From positions 1-64,000 of the forward strand of contig CAZGFY010000004.1 in the NCBI GenBank assembly GCA_964525015.1: a stretch of DNA of 64,000 nucleotides, written 5' to 3'. A model generated the notes under the pieces. It did not search any database. It was not told the DNA's origin and saw only the letters and a program-made list of their open reading frames with translations. Numbering within the stretch: the first letter of the stretch is position 1; every line of letters begins with the position of its first letter. A program made the position numbers and the translations under genes. Below, piece by piece: positions 26,395 to 35,675 of the stretch. The stretch is from RGIG3102 sp964525015. Lineage in GTDB: Bacteria; Bacillota; Clostridia; Oscillospirales; Ruminococcaceae.

Positions 26395-27213
26395 ATGAGT
26401 GCGAGAAAAGTATTTTTTAAATCATTTTTTTATTCGCTTTTAATTATAATATCGCTTTATTTTATATTATTATTTTTAATAAATAATCAGCCAACTGTAA
26501 AAGAAATTGACACCAATCAAGAAGGAGTTAGGATTTTATCTCCAGATGTTGATGATTCTAAAAATATTTTAGTAGTTTTTGAAGGATTTGAAAATAGATT
26601 TTATTATATTTTAAATTTAAATGGAATACAAAATAAAGTTAGCTTTATGAGCGTTGATAAAGATTTTTATTTAAACTCAATAGAAAAAACACTTGATGAA
26701 AGCTTTGAAACTGCAGGTGTGATGCAATCAAGTTTTGATTTATCTAGAGAATTTTTATTAACAATTGATTATTATCTAACTATTGATTATCAAACAGCTA
26801 TAAGTCTTTCAAAAGATTTTAAGGATATGAATATTAAAAGTATATCTGATGGTATGCCAGAAGAAATTAAATCTTTACTGCTGTCGAGTCAAGAGGAAAT
26901 TGATATAAATAGTCTTATAAATTTAATATCAAAAGGAGAAAATATATTAGCTGAAAGCGAAGGACTTAGCTATTTTAACAGCTTATTATTTTTTATTTTA
27001 AGAGATAATATATTAGATATTGATGAGGAGTTTATAAGCACATTTAAGGATAGCTTTTCATATGTAGAAACTAATATAAACACAATAGCCATTGAAAAAA
27101 TTAAAAAGATAAATTCATTTTTCTCAATGGAAGAAACTATGTTTTTAACTGAAGTAATATTAGAAAATGATGAAAACTATCTGGAAAAAATTGATTATTT
27201 ATACTCAAAATAA
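26395..27213 (+). CDS. Membrane-anchored extracytoplasmic protein, unknown
   Basis: A 272-aa protein with one N-terminal membrane segment (about residues 9-30) and a secreted-side domain. The pattern VSFMSVDKDFY and IDYYLTIDYQTAISLSKDF faintly recalls LytR-CpsA-Psr proteins, but the Arg and Asp residues of their active site are not evident, so this is only a hint. The ribosome site AAAGGA lies 11 bases upstream. It stands alone between MITE fragments, ends at a bidirectional terminator, and has one TTTTCAACA 9-mer (26319-26327) upstream. Confidence 0.7.
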   Translation: MSARKVFFKSFFYSLLIIISLYFILLFLINNQPTVKEIDTNQEGVRILSPDVDDSKNILVVFEGFENRFYYILNLNGIQNKVSFMSVDKDFYLNSIEKTLDESFETAGVMQSSFDLSREFLLTIDYYLTIDYQTAISLSKDFKDMNIKSISDGMPEEIKSLLLSSQEEIDINSLINLISKGENILAESEGLSYFNSLLFFILRDNILDIDEEFISTFKDSFSYVETNINTIAIEKIKKINSFFSMEETMFLTEVILENDENYLEKIDYLYSK

Positions 27214-27254
27214 AAAAGATACCGATTTTATAAAAGTAAAATCGGTATCTTTTA
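27214..27254. terminator. Bidirectional terminator
   Basis: AAAGATACCGATTTTA pairs with TAAAATCGGTATCTTT, with T-runs on both strands, between the converging 272-aa gene and copZ. Confidence 0.92.
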
Positions 27255-27259
27255 ATTTT

Positions 27260-27460
27260 TTAGATAACCTCTACAACGGTGTAGCCTTCTTCTTCTATCG
27301 CTTTAACCAAAGTTGTTTTTAATGAAGTATCTGCATCAAAAGTTGCACAGTTTTCTTCTAAAGAAACTTCAACATTAAAAACCCCCTCAATATCAGATAA
27401 AGCATTAAAAACAGCTTTTTGACAATGTCCGCAGCTCATTCCCTTGATTAATAATTTCAT
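27260..27460 (-). CDS. copZ: Copper chaperone CopZ (HMA domain)
   Basis: A 66-aa single heavy-metal-associated domain with the metal site GMSCGHC at residues 8-14. Such proteins carry Cu(I) to the P-type exporter. It lies downstream of copA on the same strand, but 289 bp away, with a MITE-like element between, so it may now rely on its own promoter. The ribosome site AAAGGA precedes the start. Confidence 0.88.
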   Translation of the reverse strand: MKLLIKGMSCGHCQKAVFNALSDIEGVFNVEVSLEENCATFDADTSLKTTLVKAIEEEGYTVVEVI

Positions 27461-27540
27461 AATAAATAAATCCTTTCTTTTTTTATTTAATTAAAAGTGA
27501 AAAATTAAAGTATAAAAAAACTCTTCACTCTTTATTACTT

Positions 27541-27734
27541 TAGCCGTACTGTAAGCCTTTGCCTTGATATAAACCCTATTTGAGTATTATTAAATCTACG
27601 ACCTAAAATCCAATAATTTTTTTATAAAATAAGGCAAATTTACGAAATAATGCTTTTGCCTATAAGTGAATTTAACTCAAGTTTTAGGAAAAAATTATCA
27701 GATTTTAGGCGGTTCGGATTATGTGGCAAGGCTA
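27541..27734 (+). mobile_element. MITE-like element, shortened copy (194 bp)
   Basis: Starts TAGCCGTACT and ends GGCAAGGCTA. From about 27550 to the end it is colinear with the right two thirds of the 9554 copy, including the inverted pair around CCTAAAATCCAATAA and TTATCAGATTTTAGG. Most of the left end is deleted. It is inserted between copA and copZ. Confidence 0.72.
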
Positions 27735-27749
27735 AATTATGGGTAAAAT

Positions 27750-30017
27750 TTAATCATATCCTTTAAAATTTCTTAGCCTTAAAGCATTTGTAACAACAAA
27801 AACACTTGAAAAACTCATTGCAAGTGCTGCAAAATCAGGAGTTAGTTTTAAACTAAATGCAGTAAAGAAAACTCCAGCTGCAATCGGTATGCCAATTATA
27901 TTATAAATAAATGCCCAAAATAGATTTTGTTTTATATTTTTTATGGTTGCCTTGCTTAATTTTATAGCAGTTGCAACATCTACTAAATCATTTTTTATTA
28001 AAACAATGTCAGCACTTTCGATTGCAATATCAGTCCCTGCGCCAATTGCAATGCCAACGTCGGCTCTTGCTAGTGCAGGTGAATCGTTTACCCCATCCCC
28101 AACCATTGCAACTATATTTGCATTTTCTTGATATTTTCTAACAACGCTCTCTTTCTCATTTGGCAAAACATCAGAAATAACATTTTTAATCCCAACGCTA
28201 TTTGCAATCGCAGTTGCAGTTTTATTATTATCCCCAGTTAGCATAACAACTTCAATAGATAAACTATTAAGAAGTTCAACTGCTTTTTTACTGCTTTCTT
28301 TAACTTTATCACTAACAGTTATAATTCCAATTAATTGATTGTTTTTGCTAAATAAAAGTGGAGTTTTCCCCTCTTTTGCAAAATTTTCAAATTCTGTTTT
28401 ATAGTTTGTAATATCAATATTATTTTCACTAAACATAACAGCATTTCCAGCCATTAAAGTATCATTATTAATCTTCGCCACAACTCCCTGCCCTGCAATA
28501 CTTTCAAATTCAGTTATTGGATAAAGAGATGCATTATTTTCCTTAGCATAGCTGTTTATTGCAAAAGCTAAAGGATGCTCGCTTTGATTTTCAAGGCTAT
28601 AAGCGAGATTTAAAAGTTCGCTTTTTGGTATACTAACAGATATAACATCGCTCACTTCAGGCATACCTTTAGTGATAGTTCCTGTTTTATCTAGGATAAC
28701 AGTTTTAACATTATGCAGGGTTTCGAGTGCCTCTCCGGATTTTATAAGTATTTTTTCACTCGCTCCTTTTCCAGCTGCCACCATTATTGAAACAGGGGTT
28801 GCAAGTCCGAGTGCGCAAGGGCAAGAAATAACCAAAACAGTTATTGCAAAGGATAAACTCTGCTCAAAATCGCCAGCAATTAAAAACCAGGTAATAAATG
28901 TTATAAGTGAAATAAGCATAACAATCGGAACAAAAACTCCAGAAATTTTATCTGCCAGTTTTGCGATAGGTGCCTTTGTGCTAGAGGCTTCTTTAACAAG
29001 GGCAATAATTTGCATAAAAGTGGTGTCTTCCCCAACTTTTTTTGCTATAAATTTTATATAGCCACCTTTATTTATACTAGAAGTTACAACTTTGTCGCCA
29101 ATGTTTTTTAAAACAGGCAGGCTCTCCCCTGTAATGCTTGACTCATCAAAAGATGCACTGCCCTCAATAACTTCCCCATCAACAGGAACAGCCATTCCAT
29201 TTTTAACAATAACAATATCTCCAACTAAAACTTCGGATGCATCTATTGTTTTTTCAATCTCATTTCTTAAAACAACTGCAGTTTTTGGTGCTAAATCAAG
29301 GAGTTTTGAAATGGCATCAGTAGTTTTTTCTCGGCTCTTGCTTTCTAAATATTTTCCAACAGTGATAAGGGCAAGAATGGTTGCAGCAGCTTCAAAATAT
29401 AAATCCATATGGTAGGCTGCAACTAAATCCATGTCGCCGTTTGCAATACCATAATTAATTCTAAAAATTGCAAAAATACCATAAACTAAAGCACTAGAAG
29501 AGCCAACGGCGATAAGGCTATCCATATTAGGAGCTAATGAAAAAAGAGATTTAAAGCCTTGTATATAATATTTTCTATTAACGAAAATTATAGGAATTGC
29601 AAGTAAAAACTGAATAAATGCATAGGAAGATGCCCCCTTATGCCCAGATAAAAATTCTGGCAGTGGTGCACCCATCATACCACCCATGGATATATACATT
29701 AATGGAATTAAAAAAACTATCGAAACAATCAAGCGAAATTTTAGCATATCACTTTCGGTTTTAGCTAAATCCACAGCCTTTTCCTTACTCGCTTCTTTTT
29801 TTATTTCCTTTTTAACTTCCGCTATTGTGTACCCAGCCTTTTCAACAGCTGCAAGAACTTTACTAGTTGCAGTTTCATCTTTTAAATTAAGGCTCATTGA
29901 ATTAGTTAGAAGATTAACTGTTACATCGCTGGTTTCTTCGATTTTATTAACAACTCTTTCAACTCTAGCTGAGCATGCAGAACAGGTCATACCTGTTATA
30001 TTAAATTCTTTTTTCAT
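27750..30017 (-). CDS. copA: Copper-exporting P-type ATPase CopA
   Basis: A 755-aa P1B-type ATPase that exports Cu(I). It has an N-terminal metal domain (GMTCSACS at residues 9-16) and the membrane metal motif SCPCALG (about 398-404). The phosphorylation site DKTGT is near 443, the HP motif (SEHPL) near 480, and GDGVNDSPALA near 641. The last membrane helix has MSFSS, which fits a Cu(I) subclass. It diverges from an AI-2E family gene, and the upstream region has palindromes that could bind a copper regulator. No CsoR or CopY gene is in the window. Confidence 0.93.
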   Translation of the reverse strand: MKKEFNITGMTCSACSARVERVVNKIEETSDVTVNLLTNSMSLNLKDETATSKVLAAVEKAGYTIAEVKKEIKKEASKEKAVDLAKTESDMLKFRLIVSIVFLIPLMYISMGGMMGAPLPEFLSGHKGASSYAFIQFLLAIPIIFVNRKYYIQGFKSLFSLAPNMDSLIAVGSSSALVYGIFAIFRINYGIANGDMDLVAAYHMDLYFEAAATILALITVGKYLESKSREKTTDAISKLLDLAPKTAVVLRNEIEKTIDASEVLVGDIVIVKNGMAVPVDGEVIEGSASFDESSITGESLPVLKNIGDKVVTSSINKGGYIKFIAKKVGEDTTFMQIIALVKEASSTKAPIAKLADKISGVFVPIVMLISLITFITWFLIAGDFEQSLSFAITVLVISCPCALGLATPVSIMVAAGKGASEKILIKSGEALETLHNVKTVILDKTGTITKGMPEVSDVISVSIPKSELLNLAYSLENQSEHPLAFAINSYAKENNASLYPITEFESIAGQGVVAKINNDTLMAGNAVMFSENNIDITNYKTEFENFAKEGKTPLLFSKNNQLIGIITVSDKVKESSKKAVELLNSLSIEVVMLTGDNNKTATAIANSVGIKNVISDVLPNEKESVVRKYQENANIVAMVGDGVNDSPALARADVGIAIGAGTDIAIESADIVLIKNDLVDVATAIKLSKATIKNIKQNLFWAFIYNIIGIPIAAGVFFTAFSLKLTPDFAALAMSFSSVFVVTNALRLRNFKGYD

Positions 30018-30033
30018 AAAAACAATCCTTTTC

Positions 30034-30050
30034 TATACTATATGAGTATA
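30034..30050. promoter_or_regulatory. Palindrome upstream of copA
   Basis: TATACTATATGAGTATA has 6-bp arms around a 5-bp centre and lies 17 bases upstream of the copA start, overlapping its likely transcript start. A metal-regulator operator is possible. Confidence 0.35.
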
Positions 30051-30084
30051 TTTTATATTAAAATGTAAAAAAAGTAAATAGGAA

Positions 30085-30099
30085 AGTGATATTATCACT
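30085..30099. promoter_or_regulatory. Palindrome in the copA/AI-2E divergent region
   Basis: AGTGATATTATCACT is a 15-bp palindrome midway between the two divergent genes, just upstream of a TATAAT (30123-30128) that probably drives the plus-strand gene. Confidence 0.4.
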
Positions 30100-30161
30100 A
30101 TTTACTTTTCACATATAATTGGTATAATATATATATAAATTAGAAAGAATAGGTTTTAAGT

Positions 30162-31289
30162 ATGGAAAAGCAAAAATTAAAAAGTATTTATGCAATAATA
30201 ACTTTTACTATAATATTATTTTTCTCAGTTCAAAATATGAGTTTGGCTTTTAATGGAGTAAAGAATTTTTTATCTATGATAAGCCCTTTAATTAACGGGG
30301 GAATTATTGCATTTATTTTTAATATACCAATGCAAAAATTAGAAAATATTCTATCGAAAAAATCTAAAAAAAGCAAAAGAGGTATAGCTTATTTAATAAC
30401 TCTTCTAGGATTTATTTTGTTTTTTGTGGCTTTAATATCGGTTGTTATACCACAAGTGATTGTATCGCTAACTCAGATTATAAGTAGCCTTGAAATTTTA
30501 TATGCACAGCTACCTATGATTTATGAAGAAATAATAAAATTAATTCCAGATGTGTCTAGCTTGATTGATTTAGAATTTTCGGAGCTTTTATCCTCAGTAA
30601 CAAGCGAAATTCAAAATATACTTGGTATTATTGCAAATGGCTTAACTGAATTTATAGGAACAATTTTTGATGGCGTTGTAAATTTTGTTTTGGCGTTTAT
30701 CTTTTCTATCTATCTGTTATTTTCAAAAGAAAGCGTTTATTTAGCTATAAAAAATGTTATGTACGCTGCATTTAAAAAAGAAAAAATGGATATGGTTTAT
30801 AAAATAGCGAATTTAACTAATAAATCATTCTCTTATTTTATCCTAGGTCAGGCAACAGAGGCAGTTATCGTTGGAGTTATCTTTTTAGTTGCACTAACTG
30901 TATTTAATTTTGATTACGCAGTATTAATAAGCACAATAATCAGTGTTGGCTCATTAATTCCGATTTTTGGCTCAACCATAGGCTGTATTATTGCAATGTT
31001 CTTCCTTGCAACTATTAATTTATCTCAGGCAGTGTGGTTTTTAATATTATTTATAGTAATTCAGCAATTAGAGGGAAATTTAATCTATCCATATGTAGTT
31101 GGAAACAAGGTTGGAATTCCTGCAATACTAGTTTTTGTTTCAGTTATCCTTGGCGGAAACTTTTTAGGGCTTATAGGTATGCTCACATTTATTCCAATCT
31201 CAGGAGTTATCTATACATTATTAAAAGAATTTGTTGAAAAGAAAAATGCATCAATAAACGAAGAAATATCGCAAGATGCAATAGAATAA
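30162..31289 (+). CDS. AI-2E family transporter (PerM/YtvI-like)
   Basis: A 375-aa membrane protein with about eight hydrophobic segments in the AI-2E layout: two near the start, an amphipathic soluble part (about 90-150), then a C-terminal block with the family pattern QQLEGNLIYPYVVGNKVGIPA and LGGNFLGLIGMLTFIPI. The family includes permeases of varied substrates, and the substrate here cannot be told. It stands alone with a terminator directly after. Confidence 0.85.
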   Translation: MEKQKLKSIYAIITFTIILFFSVQNMSLAFNGVKNFLSMISPLINGGIIAFIFNIPMQKLENILSKKSKKSKRGIAYLITLLGFILFFVALISVVIPQVIVSLTQIISSLEILYAQLPMIYEEIIKLIPDVSSLIDLEFSELLSSVTSEIQNILGIIANGLTEFIGTIFDGVVNFVLAFIFSIYLLFSKESVYLAIKNVMYAAFKKEKMDMVYKIANLTNKSFSYFILGQATEAVIVGVIFLVALTVFNFDYAVLISTIISVGSLIPIFGSTIGCIIAMFFLATINLSQAVWFLILFIVIQQLEGNLIYPYVVGNKVGIPAILVFVSVILGGNFLGLIGMLTFIPISGVIYTLLKEFVEKKNASINEEISQDAIE

Positions 31290-31841
31290 AATTTTAATAG
31301 CTGTGGTAACACAGCTATTTTTTTACAAGTTTTTAATACTATTTCAACATTTAATTGTTGAAATGAGAATATAGTCCATGCTATAATAATACTAAATTGC
31401 TATTAGTTATAAAAAAATATCATCTTTTTTACATAAAGTAAAGTTTTAAACATTGTTTTCAACATAGTGTTGAAAACTTTTTAGAAGATAAAAACACTGA
31501 TAATTACTAGCTTTTTTATAGATAATATTAAGTTTTTGCAATATTTTTTCACAAAAGTAGTATTACACATAGTAAATTTATTGAAAATAATAAAGGGAAC
31601 ACGGTTTTTTAACAAAGAAAAAATAAATTGTTGAAAACTTTGAAAAATCGTTGAAATGTTGAAAAGTATGTTGAGAGTGTTTAAAACTATCATGTTTTCA
31701 ACAAAATAACCGAAAAATATAATAAAATTTGGCATAAATGAAGAAAAATAACTCAAAAAAAGGAGAAAATATAATGAAAGAGATAGAAAAGGTGTTGATA
31801 AAAAATCAAATTTTTGATTATTCTTTTATAGGTTTTCAACA
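31232..31841. promoter_or_regulatory. Cluster of oriC-type 9-mers (candidate DnaA-binding cluster)
   Basis: Seven exact TTTTCAACA 9-mers (either strand) start at 31232, 31456, 31468, 31629, 31657, 31695 and 31833. Near matches are at 31341, 31356, 31649 and 31669. This is the box sequence repeated in oriC. The main part fills the 484-bp gap between the AI-2E terminator and the QueG-like gene. No GC cluster plus CTA trio is present, so it does not look like a second origin. DnaA binding is inferred. Confidence 0.65.
31298..31325 (+). terminator. Intrinsic terminator
   Basis: AATAGCTGTG-GTAA-CACAGCTATT followed by TTTTT, eight bases after the AI-2E gene. Confidence 0.93.
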
Positions 31842-32565
31842 TTTAAACATCTTAGATGTTAAATCAAAAGAGCGAATTCCAGTTAATTCTAAGACAGTAA
31901 TTGCTTGTATTTTCCCTTATTTCACAAAAAAAGCGCTAAATGGCAATATAAGCGCATATTGTGCAGTGCCAGATTATCACACTGTAATTAAAAAACAACT
32001 AAAATCCATATGTGAAGAATTAAAATTGATATATCCAAGTGAAGAATTTGAATACTTTGTTGACTCTTCTCCAATTAGCGAAGTTGATATGGCATTAAAA
32101 GCAGGGCTTGGAATTTTAGGAAAAAATTCACTTTTTATAACTGAGAAATACGGATCCTTTGTTTTTATAGGGGAAATCGTAACAACCCTTGAAATTAAAA
32201 ATAATATAAGTAAAATAAAAAAATGTATTGGATGTGATTTATGCATTAAAAATTGCCCAGGAAATGCGATTGATGAAAATGGGATTAATGTTAATTTATG
32301 TGCAGGATATTTAAATCAAAAAAAAGGAGAGCTAGAAAAAAATGAGATAGATATTATAAAAAAATCAGGGCTTTTATGGGGCTGTGATATCTGCCAATTA
32401 GTTTGCCCTTATAATAAAGATTTAAAAGAAACTGAAAATGAATTTTCGCAGGATATTATAAAATTTATAGAAAAGGAAACAATTCAATCAATATATAAAA
32501 AAAGAGCTTTTGGATTTAAAGGCCTTAAAATTCTTTTAAGAAATTTTGATATATTTTCAAATTAA
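31774..32565 (+). CDS. QueG-like [4Fe-4S] protein, short form
   Basis: Resembles epoxyqueuosine reductase QueG, which needs cobalamin and two [4Fe-4S] clusters. Cys motifs CIGCDLCIKNCPGNA and WGCDICQLVCPYN match the QueG clusters. The start is the ATG at 31774 with AAAGGAG upstream, giving 263 aa. That is about 100 residues shorter than typical QueG, and the C-terminal HEAT-like tRNA-binding part is missing or reduced. No other queuosine gene is nearby. True QueG activity is uncertain. Confidence 0.75.
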   Translation: MKEIEKVLIKNQIFDYSFIGFQHLNILDVKSKERIPVNSKTVIACIFPYFTKKALNGNISAYCAVPDYHTVIKKQLKSICEELKLIYPSEEFEYFVDSSPISEVDMALKAGLGILGKNSLFITEKYGSFVFIGEIVTTLEIKNNISKIKKCIGCDLCIKNCPGNAIDENGINVNLCAGYLNQKKGELEKNEIDIIKKSGLLWGCDICQLVCPYNKDLKETENEFSQDIIKFIEKETIQSIYKKRAFGFKGLKILLRNFDIFSN

Positions 32566-32570
32566 AAAAT

Positions 32571-32602
32571 AAAAACCGATTTTTATAAAAATCGGTTTTT
32601 AT
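32571..32602. terminator. Bidirectional terminator
   Basis: AAAAACCGATTTTT pairs with AAAAATCGGTTTTT between two converging genes. Confidence 0.9.
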
Positions 32603-32608
32603 TTAGGT

Positions 32609-33799
32609 TTAAAATATTTTTGATAATTTTTGGATAACTTTTTTAATATAGATATTTGGGCAAGCGCAGTTAAATCTTAAATGAGTTTGTCCGTGGAATG
32701 TTCTGCCATCATTTACGATGATTCCAACTTCTTTTAATTTAGCTAAAACATCGTCCATATTCATTCCAGTATCTTTAATATCAACCCACATTAGATAGGT
32801 GCCTTCTGGAAGATGAGTTTTTACTCCTGTGCATTTATTTGTAAAGAAATCATATAGTTCTTCTTGGTTTTCTCTTATATATTCATTCATCACCTTAACA
32901 TATTCACTGCCCCCTTCATATGCACCAATTAAAGCATGAACAGATAAAACATTAAGCATATTATAATGAGAAGAAGCTGCAACTTTTGCGATTTTTTTAT
33001 TCATAACAGGGCAATGGATAATAGAATATGCTCCAACAAGGCCAGCTAAATTAAATGTTTTTGATGGTGCATATAATCCGATTGCAAGTTTTTTAGCATC
33101 TTGTGAAATTGATTGCGTTGGGATGTGTTTTTTGCCTTTTTCCATAATAAAATCTGCCCAGATTTCATCGGATAAAATAAATACATTATGTTTTTTACAT
33201 AAATCAACAACCGCTTGAATTTCTTCAAAAGTCCACACACGGCCAGTTGGATTATGAGGAGAGCAGAAAATATATAAAGAGATATTATTTTTAATGATTT
33301 TTTCTTCCATATCAGCTAAATCAAGGCGATAAATCCCCTCTTCATCCTGCTTTAAATCAGAGTAAACTAAAAATCTACCAGCATTTTTAACTGTTCCTTG
33401 AAATCCTGTGTATGTAGCTGAGTTTACTAAGATATTATCCCCTGGCTGTGAATAAGCATAAATAAATGTAGCAATTCCACCTAAAACAGAATTTTGGTAC
33501 ATTATATTTTCTCTTTTTAGCCCTTCTGTTCCAAAATGTGTTTTTTGCCAAGAAGCAACAGCATTTATATATCTATCAGGAAGCATAAAATATCCGTAAA
33601 GTGGATGATCTACCCTTTCCTGCAATGCCTTCACAACGCTTGGTGCTGTTGCAAAATCCATATCAGCAACCCACATTGGAAGAGCCTCTTCTTTACTAAC
33701 ATCGGTGTAAAAAGGAGAGCCTTCCATTTTTAGCATATCCCATTTTAATGCATCATTTCCCCATCTGTCCCAAACCTTATCAAAAAATTGTTTGTCCAT
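32609..33799 (-). CDS. patB: PLP-dependent C-S lyase, MalY/PatB type
   Basis: A 396-aa class II aminotransferase-fold enzyme of the cystathionine beta-lyase (MalY/PatB) family, which cleaves cystathionine or Cys to thiol, pyruvate and ammonia. The PLP lysine is in YAPSKTFNLAGL (about residue 232). Family marks are LPMWVADMDFATAP at the N-terminus and SPHNPTGRVW. It starts at MDKQFFDKVWDRWG with AAAGGTG upstream, stands alone and converges with the QueG-like gene. Confidence 0.92.
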   Translation of the reverse strand: MDKQFFDKVWDRWGNDALKWDMLKMEGSPFYTDVSKEEALPMWVADMDFATAPSVVKALQERVDHPLYGYFMLPDRYINAVASWQKTHFGTEGLKRENIMYQNSVLGGIATFIYAYSQPGDNILVNSATYTGFQGTVKNAGRFLVYSDLKQDEEGIYRLDLADMEEKIIKNNISLYIFCSPHNPTGRVWTFEEIQAVVDLCKKHNVFILSDEIWADFIMEKGKKHIPTQSISQDAKKLAIGLYAPSKTFNLAGLVGAYSIIHCPVMNKKIAKVAASSHYNMLNVLSVHALIGAYEGGSEYVKVMNEYIRENQEELYDFFTNKCTGVKTHLPEGTYLMWVDIKDTGMNMDDVLAKLKEVGIIVNDGRTFHGQTHLRFNCACPNIYIKKVIQKLSKIF

Positions 33800-33915
33800 A
33801 ATAATTTTATCACCTTTCTAAATTTAAAATACATATTAAGATAATTATACATAAAAATAAGAGAAAAATAAAGAGTTTTTTAACAAAGTTTCACAATATA
33901 TCAATTTTAATTAGA

Positions 33916-33944
33916 TTGAAAATAAAATATATAAATGGTATAAT
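33916..33944 (+). promoter_or_regulatory. Promoter for prmA-rsmE-vanY run
   Basis: TTGAAA (33916-33921), 17 bases, TATAAT (33939-33944), about 34 bases before the prmA start. Confidence 0.72.
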
Positions 33945-33977
33945 AAAGTATTATTAAAAGGAAGTATGGTAAAAAAT

Positions 33978-34889
33978 ATGCAATGGACAGATGTTAAAGT
34001 TACAACGTTAAAAAAATATGAAAATATATGTGAAATGATAGGTGGCGAAATCTGCCCAGCTGGAATTCAAATAGAAGACTATAGCGATTTAGAACAAGAA
34101 GTTTTAAATATTGCACATATTGATTTAATAGATGAAGAATTAATAAATAAAGATAGGGACAAAATTATAGTACATCACTATATTTCTCCGCAAAGAGATG
34201 CTCAAGATATTATACTGCAACTAGAAAATGCACTTAGCGTTTTAGAAGTTGAGTATAGTATTTCGCTTGAATATGTTAACCAAGAAGATTGGGAAAATAG
34301 CTGGAAAGCTTATTATAAGCCTATGGATATAGGCGAGAAATTAGCCGTTTGCCCATCTTGGATAGATTATAAAACTAATAGAGTAACGCTAAAACTCGAT
34401 CCTGGTATGGCGTTTGGCTCAGGAACTCACGAAACCACATATTTATGCCTTGAAGTATTAGATAAATACTTAAATAAAGGGGATAGAGTCTTAGATATTG
34501 GAACTGGTAGTGGGATTTTAGGAATAGGTGCAGCCTTACTTGGTGCAAAAAGCGTTGAAGGGGTTGAAATTGATCCTACTGCTGTTAAAGTGGCAAAAGA
34601 AAATTCAATTTTAAATAATACACAGGATGTTTTTAAAATTTCGCAAGGAGATTTGACAAAAAATACCAGTGGTACCTATGATATAATAGTTGCAAATATT
34701 GTTGCAAATGCAATTATTATGCTCACAAAAGATGTTAGAAGATTAATAAGTGAAACTGGGCTTTATATCACAAGTGGAATTATAATTGAAAGAGAAACAG
34801 ATGTTGTAAATGCACTTAAAGAAAACGGATTTAAAATCAAAGAGATTTTAAGGAAGAATAACTGGGTGTGTATTATAGCAACTTTGTAG
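33978..34889 (+). CDS. prmA: Ribosomal protein L11 methyltransferase
   Basis: Methylates ribosomal protein L11 using S-adenosylmethionine. Motif I is VLDIGTGSGILGIGA (about residue 174) and the PrmA hallmarks DPGMAFGSGTHETT and DIIVANIVANAI are present. The frame is open to an ATG at 33966, but MQWTDVKVTT at 33978 fits the family start and the spacing to AAAAGGAAG better, giving 303 aa. It heads an apparent operon prmA-rsmE-vanY-chorismate mutase. Confidence 0.95.
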   Translation: MQWTDVKVTTLKKYENICEMIGGEICPAGIQIEDYSDLEQEVLNIAHIDLIDEELINKDRDKIIVHHYISPQRDAQDIILQLENALSVLEVEYSISLEYVNQEDWENSWKAYYKPMDIGEKLAVCPSWIDYKTNRVTLKLDPGMAFGSGTHETTYLCLEVLDKYLNKGDRVLDIGTGSGILGIGAALLGAKSVEGVEIDPTAVKVAKENSILNNTQDVFKISQGDLTKNTSGTYDIIVANIVANAIIMLTKDVRRLISETGLYITSGIIIERETDVVNALKENGFKIKEILRKNNWVCIIATL

Positions 34890-34949
34890 AGTTTTATAGG
34901 GTATATAAAATTAAGAGTAAATAAAGAAAAGTCAGAAAGGTATATTAAT

Positions 34950-35675
34950 TTGGCACATAGATATTTTTTAGATAATATAGCTGATAATAAAGCATATATC
35001 ACTAGCGAAGAGGCAAAGCATTTAATAAAAGTTATGCGAATAAAAAATGGCGATGAATTAGTGTTAACTGATAAAAAAGGATTTGACTACATAGTAAGTG
35101 TTTGTGATATAAATCAAAGCGAGATAGTTTGTGATATAATTAAAAAAGAAGAAAATAAAGCTGAACCCAAAAATAAACTAACGGTTTTTATGGCACTTCC
35201 CAAAAGTGATAAGCTTGAAATGATAACTCAAAAACTATGCGAATTAGGAGTTAGTGAACTAACCCCGTTTGTTAGTGAATTTTGCGTGGCACAAAAAAGC
35301 AAAAAAGAAGATAATAAGCTCATTCGCCTGCAAAAAATTTCAGATGAAGCTGCAAAGCAATCAGGAAGAAGTTGTCCGATGATTGTCAATAAAACCCAAA
35401 CTTTTAAAGAATTTTTGAATAATATTAATTCTTTTGAAAAAGTATTGCTTTTTTATGAAAAAAAGGATAGAATAGATAGCTGGCAAAATTTAAATGAATT
35501 AAAAAATGTGGCTATTATAATCGGTAGTGAGGGTGGATTTTCAATAAAAGAAGTTCAGGAAATGCAAAATAAAGGAGCTATAGTAGTTAATTTAGGAAGT
35601 AGAATATTAAGATGCGAAACAGCAGCCATAACAGGCACAGCACTTGTTCAATATAAGATGGGAGAATTAAATTAA
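34950..35675 (+). CDS. rsmE: 16S rRNA (uracil1498-N3) methyltransferase
   Basis: A SPOUT-class enzyme that methylates U1498 of 16S rRNA. The 241-aa product has ITSEEAKHLIKVMR near the start and the trefoil-knot SAM motifs IGSEGGFSIKEV and LGSRILRCETAAI at the end. Translation starts at TTG (34950) with AGAAAGG nine bases upstream and no ATG in a better place. It follows prmA, its common partner, and overlaps the next start by one base (TAATG). Confidence 0.95.
   Translation: MAHRYFLDNIADNKAYITSEEAKHLIKVMRIKNGDELVLTDKKGFDYIVSVCDINQSEIVCDIIKKEENKAEPKNKLTVFMALPKSDKLEMITQKLCELGVSELTPFVSEFCVAQKSKKEDNKLIRLQKISDEAAKQSGRSCPMIVNKTQTFKEFLNNINSFEKVLLFYEKKDRIDSWQNLNELKNVAIIIGSEGGFSIKEVQEMQNKGAIVVNLGSRILRCETAAITGTALVQYKMGELN

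Noticed and set aside
26213..27734. A composite element of about 1.5 kb bounded by the two MITE pieces, carrying the 272-aa gene and copZ
   Set aside because: The 27541 piece has both of its own ends (TAGCC...GGCTA), so it is a complete shortened copy. copZ belongs with copA on the other side.
31290..31773. A second replication origin at the 9-mer cluster
   Set aside because: No GC cluster with CTA trio and no replication gene lies next to it, while the dnaA-dnaN gap has the full set of origin signals.
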